A stretch of 64,000 nt of DNA from Pseudaeromonas sharmana (lineage in GTDB: Bacteria > Pseudomonadota > Gammaproteobacteria > Enterobacterales > Aeromonadaceae). The notes below the pieces were generated by a model. The model was given only the letters and a program-made list of their open reading frames with translations, was not told the origin of the DNA and ran no database searches. The translations under genes were made by a program, and so were the position numbers. Positions 34,473-42,715 of the stretch are shown one piece after another. The stretch is taken from NCBI RefSeq assembly GCF_042649925.1, contig NZ_JBHSAF010000002.1:1-64000 (forward strand). Direction: 5' to 3'. The stretch's first letter is position 1. Every line of letters starts with the position of its first letter.

Positions 34473-35617
34473 GTGTCATCAATACGATGCTGAAGGATCT
34501 GGAGCAGCGCCAGGCCGCCGCTGGACATGGCCGCTATCAGCCGCCGCGGCGTGCGCCATGGTGGCCCTATCTGCTGCTGACCCTGGGCATGATGGGGGCA
34601 GCCGGAGGCGGGGTATGGTGGTGGCTCGACCGCCAGGCCATGGTGACGGATGCCGGGAACACGCCTGCGCAGCGTGCAGCCACAGACGCCAGCAAGACAG
34701 TGGCACCTGCCGCTGCAACCCCGGCAGCGCCGCAACCGCTGGTGGCACCCATGCCAATCACGGCGTCTGCGGGGAGCATGACCTCCGCGGCGCCGCAGCC
34801 GGAGACTTCATCCGCCGTCGCCGCGGTCGTGCCGCCAACGCCGCGGGCCGTGCTGACAGATAGCGCGGTATCCGCAGCCGAGGCCGACACTGTGACCATC
34901 AATGCGACGCCGTCCACGCTGGGCAGTGATGAGGCTTTGCTGGGGCCGGATGAGGGGCCTCAGGTTACGGAGGCCTCACTCCTGGCCGAAGGCGTATCAG
35001 CACAGGAACCGCAAGGCGAACTGCATATCGAAGAACAGCATTTGACGGCGGAACAGACGGCCGCCTTGGAGCGCAGCAAAGGCATGCAGGCCATGGCGCG
35101 TGGGGATCTGGCGCTGGCGCGAGAGGCCTTTGAACGCGCGTTGGCGAGCACCCCTCGGGATCGCGAGGTCCGGGAGCGTCTGGCCAGCCTGCTATATGGC
35201 GAGGGGCGCCTGGCCGAGGCGAGACAACTGGTACAGGAGGGCACGCGACTCGACCCCGGTTATGCCGATTTTCGCCTGCTGCAAGCACGGTTGGCGTTGG
35301 CGATGGGAGATAAACCCGGCGCACTACAAGTGCTGAGTGTGCTCGATCCTGTCGTGGGTCCAAATCAGGATTATTACGCCACGCGCGCCGCGCTGGCGCA
35401 GGAATTAGCCCAGTTCGACCTGGCTACCCGCAGTTACCAGCAGTTAACACTGGTGCAGCCCAACGAAGGGCGCTGGTGGTTGGGGCTGGCCATTTCACTG
35501 GATAAACAGGGACGAACCATGGCGGCACAGGATGCGTATCAGCGAGCCTCGGGGCTGAATCTCAGCCAGGCATCCCGTCAGTTCGTGTTACAACGTTTGC
35601 AGCAACTGGAGTCCTGA
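34469..35617 (+). CDS. mshN: MSHA biogenesis protein MshN (TPR protein)
   Basis: 382 residues. The family-typical start MSVINTMLKDLEQRQ is followed by a transmembrane helix (about 32-52) and an Ala/Pro/Thr-rich periplasmic linker (about 60-190). TPR-like repeats fill about 210-382 (MARGDLALAREAFERALAST and similar). A role as a PilF/PilW-like scaffold for secretin or pilus assembly is likely but not proven. ATGA overlap with mshM. Two bases separate its stop from mshE. Confidence 0.87.
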   Translation: MSVINTMLKDLEQRQAAAGHGRYQPPRRAPWWPYLLLTLGMMGAAGGGVWWWLDRQAMVTDAGNTPAQRAATDASKTVAPAAATPAAPQPLVAPMPITASAGSMTSAAPQPETSSAVAAVVPPTPRAVLTDSAVSAAEADTVTINATPSTLGSDEALLGPDEGPQVTEASLLAEGVSAQEPQGELHIEEQHLTAEQTAALERSKGMQAMARGDLALAREAFERALASTPRDREVRERLASLLYGEGRLAEARQLVQEGTRLDPGYADFRLLQARLALAMGDKPGALQVLSVLDPVVGPNQDYYATRAALAQELAQFDLATRSYQQLTLVQPNEGRWWLGLAISLDKQGRTMAAQDAYQRASGLNLSQASRQFVLQRLQQLES

Positions 35618-35619
35618 CG

Positions 35620-37326
35620 ATGGCACAACCCCGACTCAGAATGCGACTCGGCGACTTGCTGGTTGCCGAGCACATTATCGGTGATGACCAGTTGCAGCTG
35701 GCGCTGCAGCAACAGCGACAGACCGGGCGCAAGCTGGGTACGACGCTGATCGACCTGGGATTCATTGGTGAGGAACAACTACTGAAGTTCCTTGCGCAAC
35801 AGCTGGCGATTCCTTTTTTCGACCTCTCCAAGCTGACCATTCAGCCACAGGCAGTCCAGCTGATACCCGAGGTGCATGCCCGCCGTTATCGAGCTCTGGC
35901 CGTCAATGTCAGTGGCGATGAGGTCACAGTGGCCATGTCGGATCCGGCTGATTTAGCCGCGCTGGACGCGCTGGCCGCGTTGGTGAGTCCGCGCCAGATG
36001 CAGTTGGCGGTGGCCCGGGAAGCGCAGCTGCTGCAGTATTTTGATCAGCTTTATCGGCGGACTCGCGAGATCGAGAGTTTTGCCGAGCAGTTGCAGGAAG
36101 AGTACCAGGCCACCGACTTTGACATGGGGCTGGCCGAAACTGCAAGCAACGAGAGCGAAGCGACCATCGTCAAGTTGTTGCGTTCGGTATTTGAAGATGC
36201 CGTTCAGGTGCGGGCGTCGGACATTCACATCGAGCCGGATGAGAAGGTGCTGCGCATCCGTCAGCGTATCGATGGCGTGTTGCACGAGAATATTCTGAAT
36301 GAGGTGCGCATCGCCCCCTCTCTGGTGCTGCGTCTGAAGCTGGTGGCCGGGCTGGATATCTCCGAAAAGCGTCTGCCGCAGGATGGCCGTTTTAACATGC
36401 GGGTGCGCGGCCATGACATTGATGTGCGGATTTCGACCATGCCGGTGCAGCATGGCGAATCGGTTGTCATGCGGTTGCTGGATCAGTCGGCAGGGTTGTT
36501 GTCTCTGCATGATACCGGTATGCCTCAGGCGCTGTTGCAGCGTTTTCGTCGCCAGCTACAGCGGCCTCACGGCATGATAGTGGTGACCGGACCGACCGGG
36601 AGTGGCAAAACCACGACCCTGTATGGGGCGCTTTCCGAACTCAACCAGCCAGGTAACAAGATCATCACGGTTGAAGACCCTGTCGAGTATCGACTGCCTC
36701 GCATCAACCAGGTGCAGGTCAACGCCAAGATTGGCCTCGACTTTTCGACGGTCCTGCGTGCCACGCTACGTCAGGATCCTGACATTCTGCTGGTGGGTGA
36801 AATGCGCGACCAGGAGACAGTCGAAATTGGCCTGCGTGGTGCCATGACGGGTCACCTGGTCTTGACCACCCTGCACACCAATGATGCGATCTCCAGTGCT
36901 TTGCGCCTGATGGACATGGGGGCACCCGGCTATCTGGTGGCCAGTGCCTTGCGGGCGATCGTCGCCCAGCGGTTGGTGCGGCGTGTCTGCCGGCATTGCC
37001 ACACTGTGCATGAGGTGGACGCCTCGGATATGACCTGGTTGGTGTCACTGTTCGGCGACGTGGCAAGTCAGCAGACGTTCTATCGCGGGCGAGGCTGTCA
37101 AAGTTGCAACTTTACCGGCTATACCGGCCGTATCGGGGTGTTCGAACTGCTGGAGCTCGACCAGTCGATGATGGATGCCTTGCGTGGTGGAGATCCGGAA
37201 CAGTTTGCCCGCGCCGCGCGCAACCATGCCGAGTACAAACCTCTGGTGACGATGGCGTATGAATATGCCACCCAGGGGATGACCACGGTAGATGAAGTGT
37301 TGCGGCTGGCCGAGGTTGTCAGCTGA
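35620..37326 (+). CDS. mshE: MSHA pilus extension ATPase MshE
   Basis: 568 residues, hexameric PilB/GspE-type ATPase that powers pilus extension. The N-terminal MshEN domain has two 24-residue c-di-GMP-binding motifs in tandem. The first begins RLGDLLVAEHII and the second KLGTTLIDLGFI, each ending LxxxLxxQ. Small departures from consensus are His for Gly in motif one and Lys for Arg in motif two. Walker A is GPTGSGKT at 324-331. A four-Cys zinc site lies near 455-495 (CRHCH and CQSCNFTG). c-di-GMP binding should couple second-messenger level to pilus extension. Coupled to mshG by overlap. Confidence 0.95.
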   Translation: MAQPRLRMRLGDLLVAEHIIGDDQLQLALQQQRQTGRKLGTTLIDLGFIGEEQLLKFLAQQLAIPFFDLSKLTIQPQAVQLIPEVHARRYRALAVNVSGDEVTVAMSDPADLAALDALAALVSPRQMQLAVAREAQLLQYFDQLYRRTREIESFAEQLQEEYQATDFDMGLAETASNESEATIVKLLRSVFEDAVQVRASDIHIEPDEKVLRIRQRIDGVLHENILNEVRIAPSLVLRLKLVAGLDISEKRLPQDGRFNMRVRGHDIDVRISTMPVQHGESVVMRLLDQSAGLLSLHDTGMPQALLQRFRRQLQRPHGMIVVTGPTGSGKTTTLYGALSELNQPGNKIITVEDPVEYRLPRINQVQVNAKIGLDFSTVLRATLRQDPDILLVGEMRDQETVEIGLRGAMTGHLVLTTLHTNDAISSALRLMDMGAPGYLVASALRAIVAQRLVRRVCRHCHTVHEVDASDMTWLVSLFGDVASQQTFYRGRGCQSCNFTGYTGRIGVFELLELDQSMMDALRGGDPEQFARAARNHAEYKPLVTMAYEYATQGMTTVDEVLRLAEVVS

Positions 37327-38552
37327 TGCCAACTTACCAATATCAAGGGCGCAATGGCCGTGGTGAGGCCGTCAACGGTGCCGTGGATGCGCCGAATGAA
37401 ATGGCCGCCGCAGAGATATTGATGCGGCGCGGCATTCTGCCAACGGCATTGCGTGCCGGGAAGGCCGCGCGGCGGAACATAGAATGGAGCCAGTTGCTCG
37501 AGGGGGGGGTAGACCTTGAGGATCTGGTGATGTTTACGCGCCAGATGTATGCGTTGACCAAGGCCGGTATCCCGATCATGCGTGCCATTCATGGTCTGGC
37601 GGAGTCGTCACACAACAAGCCATTGCGCAAGGCGTTGCTGGCGCTAGAAGCCGAGCTGGGCAACGGGCGTCCGCTGTCGCAGGCCATGCAATCCCATCCG
37701 CGTATTTTCAGTAGTCTGTTTATTGCCATCATTCACGTGGGTGAGAATACCGGCCGCCTCGAAGAGGCATTTTTACAGCTATCCAACTACTTCTCGTTGG
37801 AGCTGGAAACACGCAAGCGAATCAAGGCAGCGCTGCGCTATCCGCTGATGGTGATCATGGCGATTGCGATTGCATTGGTGATTTTGAATCTCAAGGTGAT
37901 TCCGGTATTCGCCAGCATGTTTGCCAAGTTTGGTGTCGAGTTGCCGTTGATGACGCGCTTTCTGCTCGGCATGTCGGCGCTGTTTGTGAACTGGTGGTGG
38001 TTGATGGCGGCGGGGGTGATCCTGATCGTCGGCGGTTGGAGCTACTGGATCCGCACCCCCTCCGGCCGATTAATCTGGGGGCGTTGGCAGATGAAGATGC
38101 CGATTATTGGCAGCATCATCACCCGTTCCCTGTTGGCTCGCTTCGCCCGCAGCTTTGCCATGATGCTCAGAGCCGGGGTACCGCTTAATCAGGCGCTGAG
38201 CCTGGTGGCGGATGCGGTGGATAATGCGCATGTGGCCTTGCGGATCCGGGATATGCGCTCCGGCGTCGAGCGTGGCGAGAGTCTGTTGCGATGTGCTGCG
38301 GCCAGCCAACTGTTCACTCAGCTGGTGATGCAGATGTTCGCGGTCGGTGAAGAGACCGGTCAGGTCGAGGAGCTCATGCAGGAGGCGGCAGACTATTACG
38401 AGCGCGAGGTCGATTACGATCTCAAGACGCTGACGGCCCGCATCGAGCCGATCCTGCTGGTGATTGTCGCCTGTATGGTGCTGGTGCTGGCGTTGGGGAT
38501 CTTTACACCGATGTGGGACATGTTCAGTGCCGTACAGGGCAAGGGGCACTGA
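37326..38552 (+). CDS. mshG: MSHA inner-membrane platform protein MshG (PilC-like)
   Basis: 408 residues with two type II secretion F domains (about 70-195 and 275-398) and three transmembrane segments (about 170-195, 215-240, 375-400). It is the platform on which MshE acts to extrude pilins. A signature LVMFTRQMYALTKAGIPI opens the first domain and its repeat LLARFARSFAMMLRAGVPL the second. The ATG overlaps the mshE stop, and its stop overlaps the mshF ATG. A run of eight G (37502-37509) at codons 59-61 could cause early frameshifts. Confidence 0.94.
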   Translation: MPTYQYQGRNGRGEAVNGAVDAPNEMAAAEILMRRGILPTALRAGKAARRNIEWSQLLEGGVDLEDLVMFTRQMYALTKAGIPIMRAIHGLAESSHNKPLRKALLALEAELGNGRPLSQAMQSHPRIFSSLFIAIIHVGENTGRLEEAFLQLSNYFSLELETRKRIKAALRYPLMVIMAIAIALVILNLKVIPVFASMFAKFGVELPLMTRFLLGMSALFVNWWWLMAAGVILIVGGWSYWIRTPSGRLIWGRWQMKMPIIGSIITRSLLARFARSFAMMLRAGVPLNQALSLVADAVDNAHVALRIRDMRSGVERGESLLRCAAASQLFTQLVMQMFAVGEETGQVEELMQEAADYYEREVDYDLKTLTARIEPILLVIVACMVLVLALGIFTPMWDMFSAVQGKGH

Positions 38553-39013
38553 TGTCACAACAGGAGGAGGCCAATCGTGATGCGCTGGGCTTGTTGCGCT
38601 TTTGCCTCTACCTGTTGGTTCTGCTGTTGATTGTCGCGGCGCTGGTTTCGCGTTTTGATGGCGTCTCCGAAGGCGTGCGCGGTGCCAGCTTGCAGGAGTT
38701 GGCCCGGCAGATGAACGAACGAGTACAGTGGGTTCATGGCGAGTGGATGATGACCAACCGTCCTGCGCGGGTGTTTGTCACGCGGCCAGATGGTCGCCGT
38801 CAAGGATTTGCGATGAGTCTGCAGGGATGGCCACGACAGCCTTTGCCGGCAGATGAGCCGTCACCTTGCGGGCGCCTGTGGCAAGCGCTGCTCGATGAAC
38901 CCTCGACGCAGCCATTGCGCGTCGAGGCGTTGGATCACGGATGCCTCTTTCGGCTGGATGAGCAGCGCTTGATCTATGATTGGCAGACGGGTGGTATCAA
39001 TTTGGAACCCTGA
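38552..39013 (+). CDS. mshF: MSHA biogenesis protein MshF
   Basis: 153 residues: cytoplasmic N-terminus, one transmembrane helix (about 15-34, LCLYLLVLLLIVAALVS-like), then a small periplasmic domain with two Cys (SPCGRL and HGCLF). Assigned by position between mshG and the pilin genes, and by size. The exact role in MSHA assembly is unknown. The start ATG overlaps the mshG stop; a longer reading from 38513 lies inside mshG and was rejected. Confidence 0.8.
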   Translation: MSQQEEANRDALGLLRFCLYLLVLLLIVAALVSRFDGVSEGVRGASLQELARQMNERVQWVHGEWMMTNRPARVFVTRPDGRRQGFAMSLQGWPRQPLPADEPSPCGRLWQALLDEPSTQPLRVEALDHGCLFRLDEQRLIYDWQTGGINLEP

Positions 39014-39091
39014 GCCGTCATTCAGACTTGCGCCGACTGTGATTCGTCGCGCAGGCGCACGTTATTTAAGGTAAGGCGTGGTTCTATTAAG

Positions 39092-39119
39092 TTGTTGTTT
39101 GATATGCTGGGTTTATGCT
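39092..39119 (+). promoter_or_regulatory. Possible promoter of the pilin gene group (mshB onward)
   Basis: TTGTTG (39092-39097) and TATGCT (39114-39119) with a 16-base spacer lie in the 140-base gap between mshF and mshB, 35 bases before the mshB start. An msh structural-gene promoter is known before mshB in Vibrio cholerae. Here the match is by eye and weak. Confidence 0.35.
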
Positions 39120-39153
39120 GACCGGGCAACTGGCAGATAGGGGTGGTGAGATA

Positions 39154-39792
39154 ATGTACAGAAATGTTCGACAAACAGGCTTCTCATTGATCGAGCTGGT
39201 CATCGTGATAGTGGTGCTGGGGATACTGGCGGTCACGGCATTGCCACGTTTTCTGGATGTCACCGAAGAAGCCAAGAATGCCAGTGTCGAAGGGGTATCG
39301 GGTGGGTTTGCGACCGGTGCGCTGCTGGTCCGTGCCCAGTGGGAGGCCAAGGGGCGCAGCAAGGAAGGCGGGCTGAATACGATTTTGTATGATGGCAATC
39401 GCTTCTACCTGACGACACCCACGGATAGCGAAATAGAAAATGGCGAAATTTCACCCGGTTATCCTATCGATACCGGTGCGAGCAGCAGTGTCGATGTCAC
39501 GCCTTCCGGGTTGACGGCGGCGCGTTGTCTGAATATCTGGAATGGTTTGATGCAGAATCCACCGAAAGCAACCGATACGTTCAGCTCGGTGGTGGACAGT
39601 AAAAATGACCTCAAATATTACGTTTCGGTAGATGGGAGCGGCAATGACTCCCTGTGCCGTTACTATCTGGTGAGCGCCCTCGACAAGACCTCGGATGGCG
39701 GCTACCAGGATCCCAACAATCGCACCGACAAGTACAAGAGCTTCAGCTATCGTCCGGCATCGGGGCAGGTTGTTACCCATATCAACAACTGA
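39154..39792 (+). CDS. mshB: MSHA prepilin-like protein MshB
   Basis: 212 residues. It has a type IV prepilin leader cleaved before F in TG/FSLIELVIVIVVLGILAV, with Glu5 of the mature form conserved for assembly. The rest is a globular domain with two Cys (ARCLNIW and SLCRYYL), likely a disulfide. It is a minor or priming pilin next to MshA. The ATG at 39154 was chosen since GGTGAG precedes it and it gives a short seven-to-nine-residue basic leader. An inverted repeat starts at its stop codon. Confidence 0.88.
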   Translation: MYRNVRQTGFSLIELVIVIVVLGILAVTALPRFLDVTEEAKNASVEGVSGGFATGALLVRAQWEAKGRSKEGGLNTILYDGNRFYLTTPTDSEIENGEISPGYPIDTGASSSVDVTPSGLTAARCLNIWNGLMQNPPKATDTFSSVVDSKNDLKYYVSVDGSGNDSLCRYYLVSALDKTSDGGYQDPNNRTDKYKSFSYRPASGQVVTHINN

Positions 39793-39810
39793 TCCGTGGC
39801 CGCGGATCAG
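39789..39810 (+). promoter_or_regulatory. Hairpin between mshB and mshA (possible mRNA-stabilising element)
   Basis: A perfect 8-bp stem CTGATCCG/CGGATCAG with loop TGGCCG begins at the mshB stop. It has no T-tract, so it is unlikely to terminate. It lies 40 bases upstream of the major pilin gene. It may protect or define a processed mshA transcript. Confidence 0.45.
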
Positions 39811-39850
39811 CTTGATAAACAATGAACTAAAACAGTAAGGAAAAAAAACC

Positions 39851-40303
39851 ATGAAACGTAATGCAGGTTTTACCCTCATCGAGCTGGTGATTGTGATTGT
39901 CATCCTCGGTATTTTGGCGGTTACCGCTGCACCCAAGTTCCTGAATCTGCAAGGTGATGCACGTGAGTCCACCTTGAAGGGCATGAAGGCGGCGATGGAA
40001 AGCGGCGCCTCCATGGTCTATTCCAAGGCAGTGATTGCCGGCAAGGAGACCACCGCGTCCTCAACTGTCTCCAACGGCAGCAGCACCATCGCGATTGTGT
40101 ACGGCTACCCGGCGGCAACCTCTGCAGGTATTGGTGCCGTGCTGGATTTCAGCCCGACTGACTGGACGGCGGCTGTCTCTGGCTCTTCCTATACCCTGCA
40201 ACCGGTGAACGCGCCTTCTGGCTGTGTGGTGACGTATACACTGTCTGCCACCTCCGGCTCTCGTCCTACCGTTACCGCAGTGACCGCCTCCAGCTGCAGC
40301 TGA
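39851..40303 (+). CDS. mshA: MSHA major pilin MshA
   Basis: 150 residues. The prepilin leader is only MKRNAG, cleaved before FTLIEL. The hydrophobic N-terminal helix follows, then a globular domain rich in Ser, Thr and Ala. It has two Cys near the C-terminus (SGCVV and SSCS), as expected for the disulfide-bonded D-region of a type IV pilin. It polymerises into the mannose-sensitive haemagglutinin pilus used for surface attachment. The ribosome-binding site AAGGA and start are separated by an A-rich run (39841-39848). A hairpin lies upstream and a terminator-like hairpin downstream, consistent with expression higher than its neighbours. Confidence 0.93.
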   Translation: MKRNAGFTLIELVIVIVILGILAVTAAPKFLNLQGDARESTLKGMKAAMESGASMVYSKAVIAGKETTASSTVSNGSSTIAIVYGYPAATSAGIGAVLDFSPTDWTAAVSGSSYTLQPVNAPSGCVVTYTLSATSGSRPTVTAVTASSCS

Positions 40304-40342
40304 TCTGCCCCCTGAGGGATAAGCTGGAAGCAGTGTGGATAC

Positions 40343-40381
40343 ACGGGGTGTTGACCGCAAGGTCATGCCCCGTTGTTGTTT
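40343..40381 (+). terminator. Terminator or attenuator between mshA and mshC
   Basis: A lower stem ACGGGG/CCCCGT and an upper stem TGACC/GGTCA capped by a GCAA tetraloop, with small internal bulges, are followed by TGTTGTTT. It lies in the 107-base gap after mshA. Partial read-through would let the minor pilin genes be expressed at a lower level than mshA. Confidence 0.6.
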
Positions 40382-40410
40382 AGTGCAGCCAATGACCGGG
40401 TTACCTACAG

Positions 40411-40926
40411 ATGACACAACGTGGCTTCACCCTGATTGAATTGGTCATTGTCATCGTACTGCTTGGCATCATCGCCGTGACAGTGATCGCGCGCTGGGGT
40501 GGGCAGAAGGAGTACGAATTGGTGACGCTGCGCGATCAATTGGTGACGCGTTTACGTCTGGTCCAGCTGCGCAATATGAATGAAGCCAATGTTGTGGGCA
40601 GCGCTCCCGACGCCCGTTGCAGCTGGTTGCGTATCGATGATGACCGCTTTGCCTCTGCTACCACCGCCGGGACCGTTAGCAGCTGTCCGGCTCCGGCCCC
40701 CATTGCGACCTGGGACAGCGCCACCCTGACCCGGGGCGGGCTGGTGACGGGCCAGAGCGGAGTTCGCATCCGGCTACCCTCTGGCAGCTCACAGTTTGCT
40801 CTGCATTTTGATCGCCTCGGGCGCCCGTTGGGCGCCTGCCTGAATGGCTGTGTGGTAACGTTGAGCCTCGATAGCTTTCAGGACACGGTTCGCATCGAGG
40901 CGGAGGGATACATCCATGCGGGCTAG
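40411..40926 (+). CDS. mshC: MSHA minor pilin MshC
   Basis: 171 residues. Prepilin leader MTQRG cleaved before FTLIELVIVIVLLGI, then a pseudopilin-like globular domain (GspH/FimT type) with four Cys. It probably initiates or tips the pilus together with MshD and MshO. It follows the mshA terminator by 30 bases. Its 3' end overlaps mshD by 11 bases. No clear ribosome-binding site was seen. Confidence 0.87.
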   Translation: MTQRGFTLIELVIVIVLLGIIAVTVIARWGGQKEYELVTLRDQLVTRLRLVQLRNMNEANVVGSAPDARCSWLRIDDDRFASATTAGTVSSCPAPAPIATWDSATLTRGGLVTGQSGVRIRLPSGSSQFALHFDRLGRPLGACLNGCVVTLSLDSFQDTVRIEAEGYIHAG

Positions 40927-41497
40927 GGTCACGGGATTCACCCTGATGGAGCTGGTGGTGACCATAGTCCTGCTGGCGGCGGTATTGGGTCCCATGGTCG
41001 GATTCTTGGTGAGTCAGAGTCGTCAGGCCGTGGATCCTTTGCAGCAAGTTAGGGCATCACAGCTGGCACAGCGCCTGTTCAACCAGATGCTGTCCCGAGC
41101 CTATGATCAGAATTCCGATTTGAATGGTGGCCGTTGGCGCTGCGGCGAGACCGTCGATGGCATCAGCTATGCCGAATGCACGGCCAGCAGCGACTATGGT
41201 CCGGACAGTGGCGAGTCCCTGCCGCTGTTGTTCAATGATGTTGATGATTTTGATACCACCGCCATCTGCCAGCAGGGGCTGACCAGCTGTAGCCCTGCCT
41301 CCTGGATTGCGGCGTCGTTTTTTACCCAGGGCAGTGCAGGTGAGCAGCAGGAGTATGCCAATTTCGCGATTAACATCAGGGTAACCCCGCGTAGCGGATG
41401 TGCCGCTCGGTGCGCCGTGGCTAAACACATAGCGCTGCAGGTGCGTTTGCCGGATGGCAGCGTGCTGCCGTTTGCCTTTGAGCGGGGGAACTACTGA
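40916..41497 (+). CDS. mshD: MSHA minor pilin MshD
   Basis: 193 residues. Prepilin leader MRARVTG cleaved before FTLMELVVT, with Glu5 present. The globular domain holds several Cys (CGETV, ECTAS, ICQQG, SCSPA, GCAARCAV). The position between mshC and mshO identifies it. It is a PilV/GspI-type minor pilin by inference. Start overlaps the end of mshC, stop overlaps the mshO ATG. Confidence 0.86.
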   Translation: MRARVTGFTLMELVVTIVLLAAVLGPMVGFLVSQSRQAVDPLQQVRASQLAQRLFNQMLSRAYDQNSDLNGGRWRCGETVDGISYAECTASSDYGPDSGESLPLLFNDVDDFDTTAICQQGLTSCSPASWIAASFFTQGSAGEQQEYANFAINIRVTPRSGCAARCAVAKHIALQVRLPDGSVLPFAFERGNY

Positions 41498-42276
41498 TGC
41501 GAGCCTGCAGTCGTGGATTTACCTTGATGGAGATCGTGGTCGTCATCCTGTTGCTGGGGGTGCTGGGCATCTACACCACCCAGTTTATCGGTTCCGGTAC
41601 CCGCATGTATGCCGACGTCGCCGCTCGCGAACAGTTGATGAACGATGTCCGCTTTGGTGTCGAGCGCCTGAATCGTGAAGTACGGGACGCCATACCTGGC
41701 ACCCTGCAAGTGACCTCGGCACCGGCATGTATTCGCTTCTGGCCCATCAAGGCAGCCAGTCGTTATCTGCAACTGCCCGGTAGTGCGGCAGGCAGTACCA
41801 TGGTCGCATTTATCCCGGCGTTGGCGGAGCAGCAGGTTGCGCCGGGGGATCTGGCCCTGGTTTTCCCGCAAGGGCTGGATCCGGCAACGGCCCCCTATGC
41901 TTGCTCTCATGGCAACTGCGTGTTGCAGGTCGCATCGGTGACCAGCGCGGCACCGCTGCAGAGCATTCAGCTGCAGGCGCAGTCAGGACTGACGGGTACG
42001 CAATTCGCGACGCCTTCTCCCGGCCAGCGCGTCTACTATGCCGATCGTCGCGTCAGCTTCTGCCAGCAAGGCAGTCAACTGATTCGGCAGGAGCAGTTGC
42101 TTGCCAGCTCGGCGACGGAGTCGAACATCATGGCCGAGGCGTTGCAAAGTGCCAGTTTCTCCATGGAGAGCGGCGCGTTTAACAGCAATGGTGAGGTGCT
42201 GGTGCGTCTACTGTTTTCCCGACGCGATGAAGCGGTACAGTTCAGCCACCTGTTGGAGGTGGATAATGTCCCCTAA
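41497..42276 (+). CDS. mshO: MSHA minor pilin MshO
   Basis: 259 residues. Prepilin leader MRACSRG cleaved before FTLMEIVVVILLLGV with Glu5 present. It is larger than the other minor pilins, as GspJ/PilW-type proteins are. The stretch LMNDVRFGVERLNREVRDA after the helix fits that type. It overlaps mshD by one base and mshP by 11. Confidence 0.86.
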   Translation: MRACSRGFTLMEIVVVILLLGVLGIYTTQFIGSGTRMYADVAAREQLMNDVRFGVERLNREVRDAIPGTLQVTSAPACIRFWPIKAASRYLQLPGSAAGSTMVAFIPALAEQQVAPGDLALVFPQGLDPATAPYACSHGNCVLQVASVTSAAPLQSIQLQAQSGLTGTQFATPSPGQRVYYADRRVSFCQQGSQLIRQEQLLASSATESNIMAEALQSASFSMESGAFNSNGEVLVRLLFSRRDEAVQFSHLLEVDNVP

Positions 42277-42715
42277 TCGCACTCTGCAACAGCGCGGTGC
42301 GAGCCTGATGGTGGCGCTGTTTGTGATCCTGATCTTCGGGCTCTTGACGGCGGCTCTGGCCCGGCTGCTGACCGACAGTGGAGAAAAACATGCCGTCGAG
42401 GTGCTGTCACTGCGCGCCTTGATGGCGGCCCAAACCGGCATTGAGCACAGATTGCAGGCGCAGTACCCATCAGGGGTCTGGCAGAGTGCCAGTTGTCTGC
42501 AAAGCGACAGCAGCTACAGCTTCAACGATGAGGGGTTGGCTGGCTGCCGATACGATGTGCACTGTCAGATGGTCTCGGCGGCAACATCGACGGGGACGCA
42601 GAGCGTATTACGACTGAGCAGTACCGGCCGTTGTGGTAACGATGGTATTGGCAGCAATGCAGATTTTGCGGTCAGCCGTACCGTGGTGGCCGAGGCGTTT
42701 GACGGGGAGAGATGA
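42266..42715 (+). CDS. mshP: MSHA biogenesis protein MshP
   Basis: 149 residues. A short basic N-terminus (LQQRGASLMVALFVILIF) is followed by a hydrophobic helix resembling PilX/GspK proteins, which lack the canonical phenylalanine-start leader: here RG/ASLMV. Three Cys pairs follow in the globular part. The ATG at 42266 has a GGAGG ribosome-binding site; the longer open frame upstream lies within mshO and was rejected. Its stop overlaps the mshQ start. Confidence 0.85.
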   Translation: MSPNRTLQQRGASLMVALFVILIFGLLTAALARLLTDSGEKHAVEVLSLRALMAAQTGIEHRLQAQYPSGVWQSASCLQSDSSYSFNDEGLAGCRYDVHCQMVSAATSTGTQSVLRLSSTGRCGNDGIGSNADFAVSRTVVAEAFDGER

